A stretch of 64,000 nucleotides of DNA from Leptospiraceae bacterium (GCA_015075105.1 JABTUZ010000001.1:693001-757000), one strand, 5' to 3'; positions 32,220 through 41,915 are shown, numbered from the stretch's first letter. Notes: generated by a model from the sequence alone, not told the origin. Made by a program: numbers and translations.

Positions 32220-33601
32220 TTGACTCCTGTTTTTGTATCTTCTATGATGATTCCTTTGGATTTCAGTTCGTCTCGTATCTCGTCTGCTAATTTGAAGTTT
32301 TTATTATTTTTTGCTTCAATTCTTTTTTGGATGAGGTTTTCTATTTTCTCATCGTAGGTTTCTCTTTTTTGAAATTCTAAAACTCCGAGTACAGAATCAA
32401 TGGATTGAAAGTATTTCATACAGTCTGTTAAATCTTCTTTTGATAGAGAAGACGAATCCATCGAAGAATTAATCATTTTGATAAATTCAAAAATACTCGC
32501 AAGGGACTTAGGTGTATTCAAATCGTCACTTAGTCCTTCTAAAAATTCCTGAAATGCTGTTTTTGCATACTCTGTCGGTGTACCGGCTTGGAGTGGAATA
32601 TTTTCTTCTATGATTCGATCCAATGTATTTTGGATTCTTTGGATTGCTTTTTCTGATTCTTCAATTCTTGAAATAGAAAAATTCAACTTTGTTCTGTAAT
32701 GGTAGGACAGAAGTAGATAACGAATCGCTTTTTTATTGTAGTTTTTGTTGGTCAGATCTCGCAAAGTATAAAAATTTCCTTTGCTCTTAGACATTTTCTG
32801 ATTCTCTACTAAAAGGTGCTCGCAGTGTAGCCAAGTAGTTACAAATTTTTCGTTTGGGAAGGCTCCTTCTGTTTGAGCAATTTCGTTTTCGTGGTGAGGA
32901 AAAAGTAAATCAACTCCACCTGTGTGTATGTCTATTCCAGAGTTATATATTTTACGAATCATAGCAGAGCACTCAAGATGCCAACCGGGACGACCTTTGC
33001 CAAACTTGGTATCCCAGAATTTTTCTTTATCCAATTTTGGAGATTTCCAAAGTACGAAGTCTCTTAGATCTTCTTTATCGTACTCGTCTGCATCGTATCT
33101 AGCACCGGAAATATTTCCTTGGAGTTCGATCTTGCTCAGCTTCCCATAATTTTTAAATTTTTCTATTGAGTAATAAATATTTCCATCCTTTTCGTAAACC
33201 AATCCTTGCCTCTTTAGTTTTTCTATAATATCTATCATCTCTTCTACAGAGTCAGTTGCTTTAGGGTAGTGCTCTACTTTTTCAATATTCAGTGTTTCTA
33301 AGTCTTCAAAAAAATATTCGATCCATTTCTTTGTAAACTCTTCGATAGATGTATTTTCTTTTATGGAATTAGAAATTATTTTATCGTCTATATCTGTAAT
33401 ATTCATTGTTTGGTCTAAGCTATACCCAAAAAGTTTTAAAGTTCTTCGGAGTATATCCACGAACATATAAGATCGAAAATTTCCGATATGGTTGAAATTA
33501 TAAACAGTCGGACCGCAAGAATATATCTTTACTCTTTTGGGGTCTTGTGGTTGAAATACTTCTTTTTCGTTTGTAAGTGAGTTAAAAAATTTAATTTCCA
33601 T
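32204..33601 (-). CDS. cysS: Cysteinyl-tRNA synthetase
   Basis: CysS charges tRNA-Cys with cysteine in the cytoplasm. The start at 33601 (MEIKFFNSLTNEKEVF) gives 465 aa; an upstream extension is possible but not family-like. The class I HIGH motif appears as TVYNFNHIGNFRSYMF and the KMSKS loop as NQKMSKSKGNFYT. Zinc ligands are visible in SCGPTVYN, GWHLECSAM and HHENE. It overlaps the end of the upstream esterase gene by 11 bases and the start of rlmB by 16 bases. Confidence 0.97.
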   Translation of the reverse strand: MEIKFFNSLTNEKEVFQPQDPKRVKIYSCGPTVYNFNHIGNFRSYMFVDILRRTLKLFGYSLDQTMNITDIDDKIISNSIKENTSIEEFTKKWIEYFFEDLETLNIEKVEHYPKATDSVEEMIDIIEKLKRQGLVYEKDGNIYYSIEKFKNYGKLSKIELQGNISGARYDADEYDKEDLRDFVLWKSPKLDKEKFWDTKFGKGRPGWHLECSAMIRKIYNSGIDIHTGGVDLLFPHHENEIAQTEGAFPNEKFVTTWLHCEHLLVENQKMSKSKGNFYTLRDLTNKNYNKKAIRYLLLSYHYRTKLNFSISRIEESEKAIQRIQNTLDRIIEENIPLQAGTPTEYAKTAFQEFLEGLSDDLNTPKSLASIFEFIKMINSSMDSSSLSKEDLTDCMKYFQSIDSVLGVLEFQKRETYDEKIENLIQKRIEAKNNKNFKLADEIRDELKSKGIIIEDTKTGVKWKKI

Positions 33602-34553
33602 CAAGACCGAATATTTCTTTGTAAAATTCAACATTTACAGTGTTTTGTTTGTCCTTCCCCGCTTCGTTTCCTTCGTTTGGGTATAGCTGCATTCTTTTAT
33701 CACAATTCAAGTGATTGAATAATGCAAAAATTGATTTTGGGTGAGATACTTTGTCCTCAAGCCCGCAAGAAAATAGAGCCGGTACTTTCACTTTATTTGC
33801 AAAGTGGAGAGAATCAAAATAAGCCAAAGTTTTTTTGTAGGAGGTCTTTCTTGTTTTACTTTTGGATGCGTATTTAGATATTTCTTTGGACCAGCCTGCT
33901 TCAAAAGAAAGTTGCTCCTCTTCTATATAGCAAAAATTCGGTGTTTCTGCAACAATTCCTTTTACCCTATCAGAAAACCCAGCTCCAAAAACTGCAAGAG
34001 AGGCACCTAAAGATTTTCCGTGCAGTATGATTTTATCTCCGTCGATCCCATCGGTGAGTCTTACAAATTCAATGGCTCTTAACACATCGAGGTAAACGTG
34101 CTTCATGTAGAAATCTTCTTTTTTTTCCAAGCCTTCCAAAAAATAGCCGGGTGTCCAGTCTATGTTTGGTTGACCTTCAGTTGACTCAGGACGGATTAGT
34201 TGGTTTCCGTGTCCTCTTAAGTCTAAGATGAGTTGGGCAATCCCGTTTTCAGTGTGTGCTTTTTTTATTTCAGGACGTTTGTCCATGTAGTCGTGAAAAT
34301 AGATTACGATAGGTAGATTCCCCCTTTTTCTGGGAATCACTAAGGTACCGTTGATCTGGTATTTCTTGGAGCTTTGAAAAGAAATATCATAAATAGTTTC
34401 TCTAAGAATACTACTTTTTAGAAGAGATTTTGAGGTGCTGCTAATTGGAATACTCTTCAGTTCTTTTATAGCCTCTGCCCAAAAACTTACAATATCCGAA
34501 GGGATATTTAATTTAGGAAAAGTCTGGAAACATTCGTCAAAACTAATTGCCAT
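33591..34553 (-). CDS. Alpha/beta hydrolase, acetyl xylan esterase-like
   Basis: The 320-aa cytoplasmic protein has the alpha/beta-hydrolase fold of the acetyl xylan esterase/cephalosporin C deacetylase type. The nucleophile elbow is ILHGKSLGASLAVF, an oxyanion region is VIYFHDYMDKRPE, and the C-terminal acid and histidine are suggested by FSCGLEDKVSHPKSIFALFN and LYPNEGNEAGKDKQN, although the usual GHE histidine is not clear in the last segment. The substrate is unknown. It is coupled to cysS by an 11-base overlap, probably through operon packing rather than shared function. Confidence 0.8.
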   Translation of the reverse strand: MAISFDECFQTFPKLNIPSDIVSFWAEAIKELKSIPISSTSKSLLKSSILRETIYDISFQSSKKYQINGTLVIPRKRGNLPIVIYFHDYMDKRPEIKKAHTENGIAQLILDLRGHGNQLIRPESTEGQPNIDWTPGYFLEGLEKKEDFYMKHVYLDVLRAIEFVRLTDGIDGDKIILHGKSLGASLAVFGAGFSDRVKGIVAETPNFCYIEEEQLSFEAGWSKEISKYASKSKTRKTSYKKTLAYFDSLHFANKVKVPALFSCGLEDKVSHPKSIFALFNHLNCDKRMQLYPNEGNEAGKDKQNTVNVEFYKEIFGLDGN

Positions 34554-34567
34554 TCGTAAACAATCTC

Positions 34568-35422
34568 TTAAAAAGGGTGTTCCTGTAAAGTTTTCTTTCT
34601 GGAAAGTAAGGTCTGCCAGAGTAGAACTGCAATGGTCATTGGACCGACTCCACCCGGCACAGGTGTGTGGTAGGAAGAAAAGGCAGATCCATTTTTAATG
34701 TCTATGTCCCCCACATTACCCGGGTTGTACCCTGCATCTAAAAGAACTGCACCTCTCTTAATCCAGTCTTTTTGAATAAATTCTGGTTTACCGAGCGCAC
34801 CTACCACAATATCTGAATTTTTCACTATTTCGGGAAGATTTTTAGTCTTAGAATGGCAAATTGTAACAGTTGCATCTTCATTTAAAAGAAGCATAGCCAT
34901 AGGTTTCCCCAGAATTGGAGATCGCCCCACGATTACAGTGTTTTTTCCTGAGATTGGGATTTTGTATTCTTTTAACAATAGTAAAATTCCATAAGGAGTA
35001 CAGGGGAGAAATGATTTTTCTCCCATAGATAGCTTTCCGAAAGAGTGTGTAGTCACCCCATCCACATCCTTATCCACTGAAATTGAATCAAAAGCGAGTC
35101 TTTCGTCTATGTGTTTGGGGCAAGGGTGTTGAAGTAAAATACCGTCTATATTTTCATCTTGGTTCAATTTTTCGATTTCTGCGATCAATTGCTCTGTACT
35201 GGTGCTTTGCGGTAGCTTTATTAACTTGGACTTCATACCCACATATTCACAGGCTTTAATTTTCATATTTACATAAGTAACCGAAGATGAATCTTCTCCT
35301 ACAAGAATAGTCGCAAGGCTTGGAATCTGTTTTTTTTCTTTTTCTAAAATAGAAATAGAATTTCTGATTTTTGATTTTATTTTTTCAGAGACAGTTTTTC
35401 CGTCTATTAAAATAGAAGTCAT
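34568..35422 (-). CDS. folD: Methylenetetrahydrofolate dehydrogenase/cyclohydrolase FolD
   Basis: FolD interconverts methylene-, methenyl- and formyl-tetrahydrofolate. The 284-aa protein has LVGEDSSSVTYVNMKIKACE with the catalytic lysine of the YxxxK motif, CTPYGILLLLKEY, the nucleotide-binding VIVGRSPILGKPMAMLLL and the signature PVPGGVGPMTIAVLL. It begins only 20 bases from the presumed start of the divergent pabB gene, so two folate genes share a very short intergenic region. The esterase gene follows after 14 bases. Confidence 0.97.
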   Translation of the reverse strand: MTSILIDGKTVSEKIKSKIRNSISILEKEKKQIPSLATILVGEDSSSVTYVNMKIKACEYVGMKSKLIKLPQSTSTEQLIAEIEKLNQDENIDGILLQHPCPKHIDERLAFDSISVDKDVDGVTTHSFGKLSMGEKSFLPCTPYGILLLLKEYKIPISGKNTVIVGRSPILGKPMAMLLLNEDATVTICHSKTKNLPEIVKNSDIVVGALGKPEFIQKDWIKRGAVLLDAGYNPGNVGDIDIKNGSAFSSYHTPVPGGVGPMTIAVLLWQTLLSRKKTLQEHPF

Positions 35423-35442
35423 ATACTATCCAAAAAAGTAAA

Positions 35443-36942
35443 GTGAACTCTTTCGTCAATTGGTTTGTCGTGAAAATACTGCCTGATTTGAATTATAATG
35501 CAATAGTTTGCAGAGAATGGAAAACGGAAAAAGAGCCGGATTGGGTCTATCCAGAAATTTTAAAAAACGAAAATTATGGGATTTGGTTTGAAGTCGAAAA
35601 AACTCAAGGAGGCGAGGAAAGGAAGTTTAGCTGCCTTTCGATAAATCCGGATTTTACGGTCACAAGAAATAGCGATACGAAAGAAATTCTTCTGCACTTT
35701 CCTGAAAAAAATTTCAGTGAAAGGTTTTTTTGTGAGAATTATTTTTCTTACTTATCTCAAATCGAAAACTGGATACAAGAAATCCAAACTAAAATCGTCA
35801 TAGAAAATCTAAGCCTGCAAAATTTTCCGTTTCTTGGCGGGTTTTATGGTTATTTTGGATACGGATTAAAAAATGAAATAGAGTTTTTTAAAAAAAAAAT
35901 CCCTGTTTCACAGTTTTCAGATTCAGTTTTGTGTTTTTTTCCCGAGGTGTTGATTTTTCTTCATTCAGAAAAAAAATATTATTTTGTTTCTATGAAAGAA
36001 AATTCAAATAGTGATTTTTATAAAAAAATTCAAAAAATTTTTTCCGATAGATATACTTTTCCAGAAAGGAAAAAAGATTTTTCTTTAACCGAGAAAACTT
36101 TTGAAGAATTAATTTCAGACTACAATTTGTCATTAGATCAGAATTCGTATTCGATTGCATTTCAGAAAATTCATGAATCAATTTTCTCCGGGAAAATTTA
36201 TCAGGCTTGCCTTACTGCAAAATTTGAAAAAAAGTATTTTGGGAATCCGTTAGAAGATTTTTTTAATCTGAAACAAAAAAGTAAGACCCCTTATACTTCC
36301 TATGTCTGTATTGGAGATTTGCATATACTTTCTTTTTCTGTAGAAAAATTTTTGTCGATACAAGAAAGTCAAATTATTTCAAGACCTGTAAAAGGTACTG
36401 CAATTCGGAAAAGTATTGCGGAAGATGATAACTTAAAGAAAAAATTAATTACCAGTGAAAAAGAAAAATCAGAAAATTGTATTATTGTGGATTTGATTAG
36501 AAACGACATTGGAAGAGTATCTAAAACGGGAAGTGTAAAAGTAAATAAACTATTAGAAATAGAAACTCATCCTTCGGTTTATCAGCTTGTAAGTGAAGTT
36601 GTTTCAGAGAAAAAAAAGAATTGTAGTTTTTCGGAAATACTAAAAGCATTATTTCCCGGGGGATCTATGACCGGGGCACCTAAAATAGAGGTAATGAACT
36701 TGATCGAGGAAATTGAAACTTGTCCGAGAGGGATATATTCTGGTGCTATCGGTTTTTGGGATATTCGAGGTGAAGTGGATCTGAATATGGTGATTCGAAC
36801 CGCTTTTATTTATAAAGACAAATTGTCCTTCCATAGTGGTGGTGGGATTGTTGCCGAAAGTATTTTGCAAAACGAGTGGGAAGAGCTTGTAGGTAAATCA
36901 GAATTTTTTATGAAATATTTTAGTAGGAAAGAATTGATTTGA
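35443..36942 (+). CDS. pabB: Para-aminobenzoate synthase component I (chorismate-binding enzyme)
   Basis: This enzyme aminates chorismate to aminodeoxychorismate for folate synthesis. The 499-aa protein has the chorismate-binding domain with IISRPVKGTAIRKS and FPGGSMTGAPKIEVMNLIEE, plus IYSGAIGFWDIRGEVDLNMV. The lysine in PVKGTA matches PabB rather than anthranilate synthase (TrpE has alanine there). The start is uncertain: I used the GTG at 35443, but no clear ribosome site precedes it and a start further inside is possible. The glutamine amidotransferase partner is not in the window. It is divergent from folD. Confidence 0.88.
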   Translation: MNSFVNWFVVKILPDLNYNAIVCREWKTEKEPDWVYPEILKNENYGIWFEVEKTQGGEERKFSCLSINPDFTVTRNSDTKEILLHFPEKNFSERFFCENYFSYLSQIENWIQEIQTKIVIENLSLQNFPFLGGFYGYFGYGLKNEIEFFKKKIPVSQFSDSVLCFFPEVLIFLHSEKKYYFVSMKENSNSDFYKKIQKIFSDRYTFPERKKDFSLTEKTFEELISDYNLSLDQNSYSIAFQKIHESIFSGKIYQACLTAKFEKKYFGNPLEDFFNLKQKSKTPYTSYVCIGDLHILSFSVEKFLSIQESQIISRPVKGTAIRKSIAEDDNLKKKLITSEKEKSENCIIVDLIRNDIGRVSKTGSVKVNKLLEIETHPSVYQLVSEVVSEKKKNCSFSEILKALFPGGSMTGAPKIEVMNLIEEIETCPRGIYSGAIGFWDIRGEVDLNMVIRTAFIYKDKLSFHSGGGIVAESILQNEWEELVGKSEFFMKYFSRKELI

Positions 36943-36974
36943 TTCTTGGATTGAATTTTTTTAAATGATTTGTA

Positions 36975-38690
36975 ATGAAAAGTATTTTTAGAAAAATCGG
37001 AATCTTCTTTTTTCTCGCTGCGGTTTTAATTTTTTTCCTTGTTGGTACCGGCTATGGTAACGATAAATCCGCAGAGTTAAAAAAAGAAACCGAATTGTTA
37101 GCTGATGAAATTTTATCCCGGATGACTGAAGAAGAAAAAATCGGTCAGGTGCTACACATCGCCATTCCTGCAAAGAATTTGGATACTATCGGTATTCAAG
37201 AAATTCAAAAAATCAAACCTGGTGGAATTATTTTATTTGGGATGAATTTTGGAGCCAAAGAAGAGATTCAAAAATTAACTTCAGACCTACAGAATTTAGC
37301 CTCTATCGAAAAAATTCTTCCTTTTCTAATTTCAACGGATCAGGAAGGGGGTAGGGTGGTTCGGGTACAATCAGTTCAAGAATTTCCGGGAGCTATGGCG
37401 ATTGGTCAAGTAGGTGTAGAAACGTATTCAGAGAGAGTTGGATTTTTTACCTCTTATCAATTGAAAGAACACGGTATCAATATATTTTTTGCCCCTGTTT
37501 TGGATATAAACAATAATCCCGATAATCCGGTAATAAACACAAGATCCTTTGGATCTGATTTGGAAACAGTTTTGAAGATGAGCGAAGGATTTCAAAGGGG
37601 TGCAATGGATGGTGGTGCAATCCCTGTGATAAAACATTTTCCGGGACACGGCGACACAAACATAGACAGTCATTTAGGTTTACCTGTAATTCAAAAAAGC
37701 CAAGAAGAATTGTTTCAAATGGAATTGGTACCTTTTCAAAAATCAATAGAAAATGGAATCCGCGCTGTAATGAGTGCACATATCGTATTTCCCAAATTAG
37801 ATCCAGATTTACCTGCGACTCTATCCCCCAAAATTTTAAATAAGGTTTTACGAGATCGTTTTAAGTTTCGAGGAGTTATTTTTACGGATGCGATGGAAAT
37901 GAAAGCTATATCGGAAAACTACTTAGATAAAAAGCCGGGGAAGTTAGCTATCTTAGCAGGTGCAGATATTGTGCTGCTTACAAGCTGGGGAAAGGTCTCT
38001 TCAGATTACAAACTTATGCTCGAAGAGGCTGTTAAAGAAAAAGCATTTGATGTGAATGGAAAAAATGTGCTGAATGAGGCGGTGAAGCGTCAAATTATTT
38101 TAAAATTGGAAAATGGAATCATCCCTTTGAATATGTACAAATCACCAAAAGAATTATTGGAGAAATATTTGTTTGAAAAAAAGGAGAATTCTAAAAAAAA
38201 ATACTCAGAGTATATAAAAAAAGAATCTCCGAAAAAGCTAAATCAAATTCTTTCAAGAAAATCTATTAGAAGCTATGAAAAAAAATTCACCCCTTTGACC
38301 GAGAAAGAAATTTCTAAAACAGAGTTTTATGTGAAAAATCCTTTTTTAAAATCAATATTAAAAGAAATGAAATTAAAAGAAGTGAAGCTCTCAAAAAAAA
38401 GACAGATTTTGTACAGGTTGAAGAAGTCAAAGATTGTGCTTGCGTCGGAAAAATTAGAAGATATTGAGGAAATTAAAAAATTTATTCTCAAAAATCCTAA
38501 TAAAAATATAATTTTACTCCATTTCGGGTCCCCTTTTCTTGAATTTCCGAAAAGTAAAAATTTGCAGATATTGTTCTCTTTTTCACCTACCGAAGAATCA
38601 TTGAGGGCATTGGCAAATTCCTTGTCTTTTAAATATAGTAAAAATGCAATTGCGACTCCAAATTTGATTTTAAAAAATAATCCTAAATGA
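36975..38690 (+). CDS. Exported glycoside hydrolase family 3 protein, NagZ-like
   Basis: This is a beta-N-acetylhexosaminidase-type hydrolase that could recycle peptidoglycan fragments. The 571-aa protein begins with a signal peptide (KIGIFFFLAAVLIFFLVGTG). The catalytic domain shows STDQEGGRVVRV, KHFPGHGDTNIDSHLGL with the catalytic Asp/His dyad of the NagZ group, and the nucleophile in GVIFTDAMEMKAI. After about residue 360 comes a lysine-rich region of about 200 aa that is not part of the usual NagZ domain and that I do not recognise. Unlike enterobacterial NagZ, which is cytoplasmic, this one appears exported. Confidence 0.87.
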   Translation: MKSIFRKIGIFFFLAAVLIFFLVGTGYGNDKSAELKKETELLADEILSRMTEEEKIGQVLHIAIPAKNLDTIGIQEIQKIKPGGIILFGMNFGAKEEIQKLTSDLQNLASIEKILPFLISTDQEGGRVVRVQSVQEFPGAMAIGQVGVETYSERVGFFTSYQLKEHGINIFFAPVLDINNNPDNPVINTRSFGSDLETVLKMSEGFQRGAMDGGAIPVIKHFPGHGDTNIDSHLGLPVIQKSQEELFQMELVPFQKSIENGIRAVMSAHIVFPKLDPDLPATLSPKILNKVLRDRFKFRGVIFTDAMEMKAISENYLDKKPGKLAILAGADIVLLTSWGKVSSDYKLMLEEAVKEKAFDVNGKNVLNEAVKRQIILKLENGIIPLNMYKSPKELLEKYLFEKKENSKKKYSEYIKKESPKKLNQILSRKSIRSYEKKFTPLTEKEISKTEFYVKNPFLKSILKEMKLKEVKLSKKRQILYRLKKSKIVLASEKLEDIEEIKKFILKNPNKNIILLHFGSPFLEFPKSKNLQILFSFSPTEESLRALANSLSFKYSKNAIATPNLILKNNPK

Positions 38691-38739
38691 AAGAGATTTG
38701 ACCGAAATCGGCACAAAAAAAATATAGAATTACGCAAAT

Positions 38740-38821
38740 GCGAGCGTGGTGAAATTGGCAGACACGCCAGACTTAGGATCTGGTGCCGCAAGGCGTGGGG
38801 GTTCAAGTCCCTTCGCTCGCA
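38740..38821 (+). tRNA. tRNA-Leu (anticodon UAG)
   Basis: The gene folds as a class II tRNA with a long variable arm. The acceptor GCGAGCG pairs with CGCTCGC before the discriminator A at 38821. The anticodon loop reads CTTAGGA with anticodon TAG. The T loop is GTTCAAGTC. CCA is not encoded. Confidence 0.96.
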
Positions 38822-38978
38822 GAGTATATTTTTCACTTTCTAAATCCCAGTTGAATTTTTCGGGAATTTTTTCTAATTGATTTTTTTACTACACGTAATG
38901 CAAAAAGAGAAAAGGAAAACATTTTTGCTTTTTTTTCATGTACATGTATTTGACTGAATCAATTAAACTTACAAAAAA

Positions 38979-40031
38979 TCAATTTGTATCTACTTCAACT
39001 TGAATTGGATAATTTTTGTACTTCTGAAAATATTCTATATACTCCTTTGAATTGTTTTCTAATTTTATCGGAGTTTGTAGTGGGAAATTTTCTTCATTTG
39101 ATATTATTAGCCATAGATTTTTTTCTTCTTGGATAAATAATTTTGAGTTTCCCCCATCTCGAAAAATACGAATATCTGTATTTTCTGATTTTTCTGTATT
39201 TAGAATATTACGAAAATTTGTACATTGTAAGTTTTTGTATTCGCATTCTGCAAGATTTATTGCTAAAGCAGAGTTTTTTAATTTTGCATCTATAGACTCA
39301 CTCCAAATAATTTGCATATTTTTTTTAGTGAAATGGATTTCCATTTGATTTGTGCTATACCAAGAATTTTCTTTTGGGATGTAGTTTTTATAAACCTTTA
39401 AATCCTTGGTCGGAATATGATATTGAATTAGATTGAAAGAATAATTTTCATAAATATTTTTTGGGGATTCCACTAAAAAAATATAAATAGAATCATCGTG
39501 ATAATTCATAGAAAGGATTTTACTTTTTTCAACCGAATCTTCTAAGTTTTTGTAAAATTTATTTTTGTGAATTAGAGTTTTTCCATAAGAATCAAATTCT
39601 GAAAAATAAAATACATTTCCTATTTTATACACGAATACAACTCCTCGATTTGTAGAAAAGATTCCGTAATTTGTTCCAGTGTAATTTGAGTTTGTTTGTT
39701 TATGCTCTTCGATTAAATTTATTGAGTCTATTAATGGATTGAATTGGTTGTCTATCGCAGCTAAGTAGTAAAACCATCTATTGTCAATTATTGATCCTGT
39801 CGGGGGAATCGGGATTGATGTATAGTCATTAATTTGAAACAGAATCACCCAATGGTTTTCTTTTTTTATTAGGTCGTAAGAAAATAATTTTGGAGTTTTG
39901 TATTTTATTTTAAGTAGGTCATTCCCTGATGAATTTTTTTTCTTGACTAAAGTAGCTTTTGGGTAGGTGCAGGAAAAAATAATAGAGATAGACAAGAGCA
40001 TTAATAGAATAGAATAAATTTTTAGTTTCAT
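38979..40031 (-). CDS. Lipoprotein of unknown function
   Basis: The 350-aa product begins with a signal peptide and lipobox, LLMLLSISIIFSC, so it should be lipidated at Cys21. The mature sequence is rich in aromatic and lysine residues and repeats short beta-strand-like segments such as HWVILFQIND, GVVFVYKIGNVFYFSEF and DDSIYIFLVESP, which suggests a beta-propeller-like fold; this is an inference. No enzyme motif is visible. It stands alone on the minus strand after tRNA-Leu(UAG). Confidence 0.8.
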   Translation of the reverse strand: MKLKIYSILLMLLSISIIFSCTYPKATLVKKKNSSGNDLLKIKYKTPKLFSYDLIKKENHWVILFQINDYTSIPIPPTGSIIDNRWFYYLAAIDNQFNPLIDSINLIEEHKQTNSNYTGTNYGIFSTNRGVVFVYKIGNVFYFSEFDSYGKTLIHKNKFYKNLEDSVEKSKILSMNYHDDSIYIFLVESPKNIYENYSFNLIQYHIPTKDLKVYKNYIPKENSWYSTNQMEIHFTKKNMQIIWSESIDAKLKNSALAINLAECEYKNLQCTNFRNILNTEKSENTDIRIFRDGGNSKLFIQEEKNLWLIISNEENFPLQTPIKLENNSKEYIEYFQKYKNYPIQVEVDTN

Positions 40032-40156
40032 AGAGTCCGAATTTTTTTATTTTAGAGTTTGATTGTCCATTGAAAATTTGATTTTTATTTTTGTAGACTA
40101 ATTTTTCAGTACATAAAAAAATTGAATATAGTCTAAAAAATATAACGGAGTAAAAA

Positions 40157-40777
40157 ATGTTTTCTTCAACTAGAGGTTTTCAATCCTATTTCGCATTCAA
40201 TACAATTCTTAAAGTGATTTCTATTATTTCTATTTTGGCAATTTTTTCTTGCGCCTCTGGCTCAGCCAAACAAAGCCAACCGAGTTTCGGAAAATGGGAG
40301 TTCTCTTCAGACCCTGCAAAGGAGAAAAAAGACAAAAAACCGGATGAGGTAAAACAAGAGCCTGTAAAGGATCAATTGGTTTTTCATGTAAAGGCAAAAG
40401 GCTCTGATTCTGCAATCGAAGAGAAAAATTTCCCTAAAATCATGTCCACTTGTGCTCAAATAGCAAAAACTCAGGCAGCTTTTAATTTGATGCAGGGCTT
40501 GTTTATGAATCGACTTTCATCTGAAAATAAATCTGAGCCTGGTGCGATTTTTCTACAAGGAAAAGATGGATCAGAAGAATACAAATGCAATTTCACAATA
40601 TCCGAAAAAACAGTTGTTTCAGAATGCAAGGGAGAAGTGAAGGGTATCCAAAGTTCTTCTTGCACTCCTTTGACTACAGATCCGAGTAACGAAGACTACG
40701 GGTATTGCAATTGTGGGTTCAAGTGGAATTATGAAGGTGGAGAAAAAAGACTCAATCAAATGATTAAGTTTGAATAA
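40157..40777 (+). CDS. Lipoprotein of unknown function
   Basis: A GGAG precedes the ATG at 40157. The 206-aa product starts with a long signal region and lipobox SIISILAIFSCASGS. A charged linker rich in Lys, Asp and Pro follows, then a domain with several cysteines (IMSTCAQIAKTQAAFN, EEYKCNFTI, VSECKGEV, SSCTPLT, YGYCNCGFKW), which could form disulfides. I do not recognise the family. It is monocistronic. Confidence 0.8.
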   Translation: MFSSTRGFQSYFAFNTILKVISIISILAIFSCASGSAKQSQPSFGKWEFSSDPAKEKKDKKPDEVKQEPVKDQLVFHVKAKGSDSAIEEKNFPKIMSTCAQIAKTQAAFNLMQGLFMNRLSSENKSEPGAIFLQGKDGSEEYKCNFTISEKTVVSECKGEVKGIQSSSCTPLTTDPSNEDYGYCNCGFKWNYEGGEKRLNQMIKFE

Positions 40778-40781
40778 TTCA

Positions 40782-41315
40782 TTATTCCATTTTTCTTTTG
40801 ATGTATAAAGAAAAATAACCTTTGTATTTTTTTTGGAGTTCTGGGTTTTTCCAATCGTTTCCGCTAAATTTTTTTCGGCAAATGGATTTAGTGCAGTTTA
40901 AGTAAAATTCATAATCCGGGTCTGACTCGCTCATACAATAATCAAAGGTTAATTCTTCTCCTTCTTCTATGTCTCTCATTGCTACAAAAGTAGTCTGACC
41001 TACAATCCCACAGTTTGCATCGCAGCAGTGGTTCATCCTCCAATCCGGACTTGGATTTTTTGGATTCAAGGGCATGATTAAAAAGTCATCTTCTATGAAA
41101 TATGCGTAATCGTCGTAACCATTTTTTTTCGCTACATCTTCATAAAATGTCTTGGATACTACTATCCCGCCTGAAATGCTTACAATTTCTCCTTTAGGAA
41201 TTTTTGTATTTGTAAAAAGACCGAGGCCTTTCCCCTCTATATATTTTACAGCGATTCCTTTTCTGACGTAGCTCTCGGAAGAAATTTCTTTTAGAAAACT
41301 TTCATCAAATTCCAT
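40782..41315 (-). CDS. SET-domain protein
   Basis: The 177-aa protein is a SET domain, the fold of protein lysine methyltransferases. Visible are KYIEGKGLGLFTNTKIPKGE, WRMNHCCDANCGIVGQ (the N-H-x-C pseudoknot motif) and GEELTFDYCMSE, followed by a short post-SET-like cysteine region (LNCTKSICRKKFSG). The target in bacteria of this type is unknown. It starts directly after the stop of the FHA protein gene, so the two are probably coexpressed. Confidence 0.87.
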   Translation of the reverse strand: MEFDESFLKEISSESYVRKGIAVKYIEGKGLGLFTNTKIPKGEIVSISGGIVVSKTFYEDVAKKNGYDDYAYFIEDDFLIMPLNPKNPSPDWRMNHCCDANCGIVGQTTFVAMRDIEEGEELTFDYCMSESDPDYEFYLNCTKSICRKKFSGNDWKNPELQKKYKGYFSLYIKRKME

Positions 41316-41915
41316 TTATTTTCCTCTGAAGATTAGAGTTGACTTACCAATTCTAATCTCATCAAAATCGGTAAGAATTTTTGGTTTTAGAACTTTTTTT
41401 CCGTTCACATAGACACCTTTGTCTGAGACTAAATCAAACAAGATAAATTTATCTTTAATATTTTTTATTTTTGCGTGGAATGGGTTCAGGGAATTATCCC
41501 AGAGTACCAAATCGTTTGCCTCTGATCTTCCAATAGAAGTTTCCTTTAAATGAATAGCGTATTGTCTTCCTGGGTTTGGACCTTCTTTTTGAATCAGTAC
41601 ACTTTTTTTATATGCTTCACCTGCTAAATCAATCGGATTTTTTTCTTCTATTTCGGAAAAATCTCTTTGGGGATTTTCTATGGAGTTTGGTTGTAAGTTG
41701 GCATCAGAATAAGGCAGTGAAGAGATAGGTCGCATTATTTTATCGCCATACATTTTTTCGTAAATGGATGATTCATTAGTAGGATCAATAGATTTACCGA
41801 AAAAATTAGATTCTAATTTATAGCCTCTTAAAAAATAGAGTATTGCAAAATTTACAAATAGTATAAATACTCCGGTAGGTAGTACGATCCATGGGTCTGA
41901 AAGAAAATGTACCAT
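41316..41915 (-). CDS. Membrane-anchored FHA-domain protein
   Basis: The 199-aa protein starts with a membrane helix (WIVLPTGVFILFVNFAILYFL), followed by a low-complexity linker and a C-terminal FHA domain. The domain shows the phosphothreonine-binding pattern TSIGRSEANDLVLWDNSLNP with FHAKI and VYVNGKKV. The partner kinase is not in the window. It lies immediately upstream of the SET-domain gene with no gap. Confidence 0.88.
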   Translation of the reverse strand: MVHFLSDPWIVLPTGVFILFVNFAILYFLRGYKLESNFFGKSIDPTNESSIYEKMYGDKIMRPISSLPYSDANLQPNSIENPQRDFSEIEEKNPIDLAGEAYKKSVLIQKEGPNPGRQYAIHLKETSIGRSEANDLVLWDNSLNPFHAKIKNIKDKFILFDLVSDKGVYVNGKKVLKPKILTDFDEIRIGKSTLIFRGK

